DNA of 64,000 nucleotides, taken from NCBI GenBank assembly GCA_964035575.1, contig OZ037881.1, positions 1,116,001-1,180,000 of the forward strand, written 5' to 3'. This document shows positions 62,701-64,000 of the stretch, in pieces. Both the position numbers and the translations under genes were made by a program. Numbering within the stretch: the first letter of the stretch is position 1; every line of letters starts with the position of its first letter. The DNA is from Rhynchopus sp. YZ270_cl-10 (Eukaryota; Euglenozoa; Diplonemea; Diplonemida; Diplonemidae). Below the pieces are notes generated by a model that was not told where the DNA came from, did no database searches, and was given only the letters and a program-made list of their open reading frames with translations.

Positions 62701-63859
62701 GGTTGTTTCTGCCCTTAGGAATTACCCATTTTTTTGAATTACCCAGTTTTCAAACACAACGACACGACACAGGATGAGCTGGAGAAGAACGCTGCGGCAG
62801 ACGACGAACGTTCGAGGGAGCTCAACAGAATTGTGACGGAGTACTCGAAGGAGTTCAACGACATGAGGGTATGCAAACGTTGCATCGTATTTGAAGCTGA
62901 ACATTTTTGCTTTTGTAGAATTCTCACAAAACTGATTTCAAAAAAAAACAGAAAGCCATCGAGAATAACTCCCTGCAAGACGAGCAGCGCGAGAAGCTCT
63001 TCCAGGACCTAATGGACGAGCTGATGGACCGTGTCGATGCACGGAACAAGGAGTCGGCGGAGACCTTTGCACACCACCACGTATGCCCCATCCAGATACT
63101 GTCTTTGCGCTGTCTCTCCCCGAGCAGTGAGCACTATGCTTACAGGGAAGAGTGCCCTCAGGGTTTATTGGTTTTGCAATCCTTTGATACCATTATTATA
63201 CCATTTCTATACATTATACAGGACCTGGCTACGTCGATGATGACCGAAATGCAACACGAACTGCAGTCGTGGCGCGACAGAGTTGCCTCCACAGAGTCGC
63301 TCATCAAGGAGCTCCAGGGGTATGTAAAAAAAAAAGCTTTTGGAGTGCATGGAAAACGAAGTAAGAGTTCCTCAGAGGATCTGCGTCTGTACCTTTTGCA
63401 GTACAAAGGCTTTTGGTCGACATTGAGTGTAGATCTTTATGTGTAGGTGTAATGTGATTGATGCAACAAAAAACACACAACAAAAACAAATCACAGCTTC
63501 GTGAAGTCGGTGGCAAGCGAGCAGGACAAAACGCAACTCAACTTCGGAACCAAACTCGACCACATCGAGTCTACTGTCTCCACAGAGACGAACAGAATGC
63601 GTCGTGCGTTCGAGTATGTCTTTTTTGTGTTTTTTTTTTGTTTTTTTTTGTTTGCCAAAGATCAATGGGTGACCCAGGCACAGAGAGGCTTAGGTTCATC
63701 TTACAAAAACCTATGTTTGGTCATTGTACCAAAGGTACACTGTTCACGAGAGCGCTTTGTATTTCAACTCTACTATGTTTTGCTCTTCTCCACCCACCCT
63801 ATCCCCACCACAGGAAGGTGCAAAACACTCTGGAGGCAATGCAGGCAGCAGACCAATGA
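59796..63859 (+). CDS. Long coiled-coil protein, seven exons
   Basis: Exons 59796-62354, 62448-62663, 62773-62868, 62952-63080, 63222-63319, 63497-63613, 63814-63859 give 1,086 residues, all joins in phase with GTATG or GTACG donors. A short Ser/Arg-rich head (MHSRTSYRGGVSSPRS) precedes continuous heptad coiled coil to the C-terminus, interrupted near residues ~95-115 (Gly/Ala/Pro) and ~225-250. Head-plus-rod organisation and repeated ~30-residue blocks with conserved ER.REL motifs in exons 2-4 recall SF-assemblin/beta-giardin-type filament proteins, but I cannot confirm that family. A cytoskeletal or basal-body role is inferred. Introns cluster in the last 1.5 kb; introns 5 and 6 contain dispersed repeats and are the longest. 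Confidence 0.85.
63402..63441 (+). repeat. Dispersed repeat in intron 5 of the coiled-coil gene
   Basis: AAAGGCTTTTGGTCGACATT then GAGTGTAGA; relative of 7468-7536. Confidence 0.6.
63660..63775 (+). repeat. Compound dispersed repeat in intron 6 of the coiled-coil gene
   Basis: GGGTGACCCAGGCACAGAGA with CATCTTACAAAAA joined to TTGGTCATTGTACC, AAAGGTACACTGTTCAC, GAGAGCGCTTTGTATTTCAA. It combines the 26892-type head with the 12226-type 3' half within one 200-bp intron. Confidence 0.8.
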
Positions 63860-64000
63860 TCCTTCTCTTTGGCCTAATCCAAGGGGGGATATTTTTGGTT
63901 TCTTTGTACTTTTCTTTACGGTGGTCACAATGGGTTGGGGAGTTAATACAGAGAATGAACTTTACCCCTTTCCACTATGGGTCTAGGTCCATAAAGGAAC
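63860..64000. other. 3' flank at window end
   Basis: Nothing recognised in the last 141 bases. Confidence 0.6.

Overview
The window is nuclear DNA from a mitochondriate protist. Protein-coding genes are GC-balanced and often uninterrupted or cut by a few short spliceosomal introns (mostly 45-100 bp, almost always with a GTATG donor and a CAG acceptor). Between them lie AT-rich, homopolymer-rich spacers. Prohibitin and a protein with a mitochondrial-type presequence argue for a true mitochondrion. ATG3, calcineurin B, a Tctex-type dynein light chain, polyubiquitin, cathepsin and sulfatase genes argue for a complete free-living-type eukaryotic cell, probably flagellated. I cannot place the lineage from sequence alone. 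Every gene I support is on the + strand.

Layout: 1-3.7 kb holds two tandem PARP6/8-like genes (the first cut by the window edge). 5.3-7.0 kb is an RBM39/CAPER-type splicing factor. 8-11 kb contains a fold-back element, a small Cys/Gln-rich protein and a 1.2-kb Mutator-like non-autonomous transposon. 11-14.7 kb holds an unrecognised mitochondrial-type protein and a PDZ/PH-like/Sel1 scaffold protein. 14.7-17.5 kb is repeat-rich and contains a Harbinger-like element. 17.6-19.8 kb encodes an Arg-type mono-ADP-ribosyltransferase (ARTC-like) fused to a coiled coil. 20.5-25.8 kb carries highly codon-biased genes: seven-unit polyubiquitin, a cathepsin-like protease and aspartate aminotransferase. 25.8-30.9 kb is a gene-poor island with a hAT-like element. 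30.9-39.5 kb holds a PARP/B-box/coiled-coil/MATH fusion, a U-box-like protein, an NHL-type type II membrane protein, a long polypurine tract and ATG3. 40.3-52.2 kb holds calcineurin B, a pseudo-GTPase coiled-coil protein, a two-helix membrane protein, an arylsulfatase, prohibitin and a dynein light chain. 53.6-57.5 kb is a five-copy tandem array of a small Cys-rich gene. 58-64 kb holds a SNAP-like helical-repeat gene and a long coiled-coil gene with seven exons.

Two themes stand out. First, ADP-ribosylation and ubiquitin-type signalling recur in one window: two UBA/PARP proteins, a PARP-TRIM-MATH fusion, an ARTC-type enzyme, a U-box-like protein, polyubiquitin and ATG3. Second, a mosaic family of short, diverged repeats sharing a 3' module and a T-run occurs both between genes and inside the longer introns, alongside at least four classes of non-autonomous DNA transposon with recognisable ends. 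No tRNA, rRNA, CRISPR or virus-derived element was recognised.
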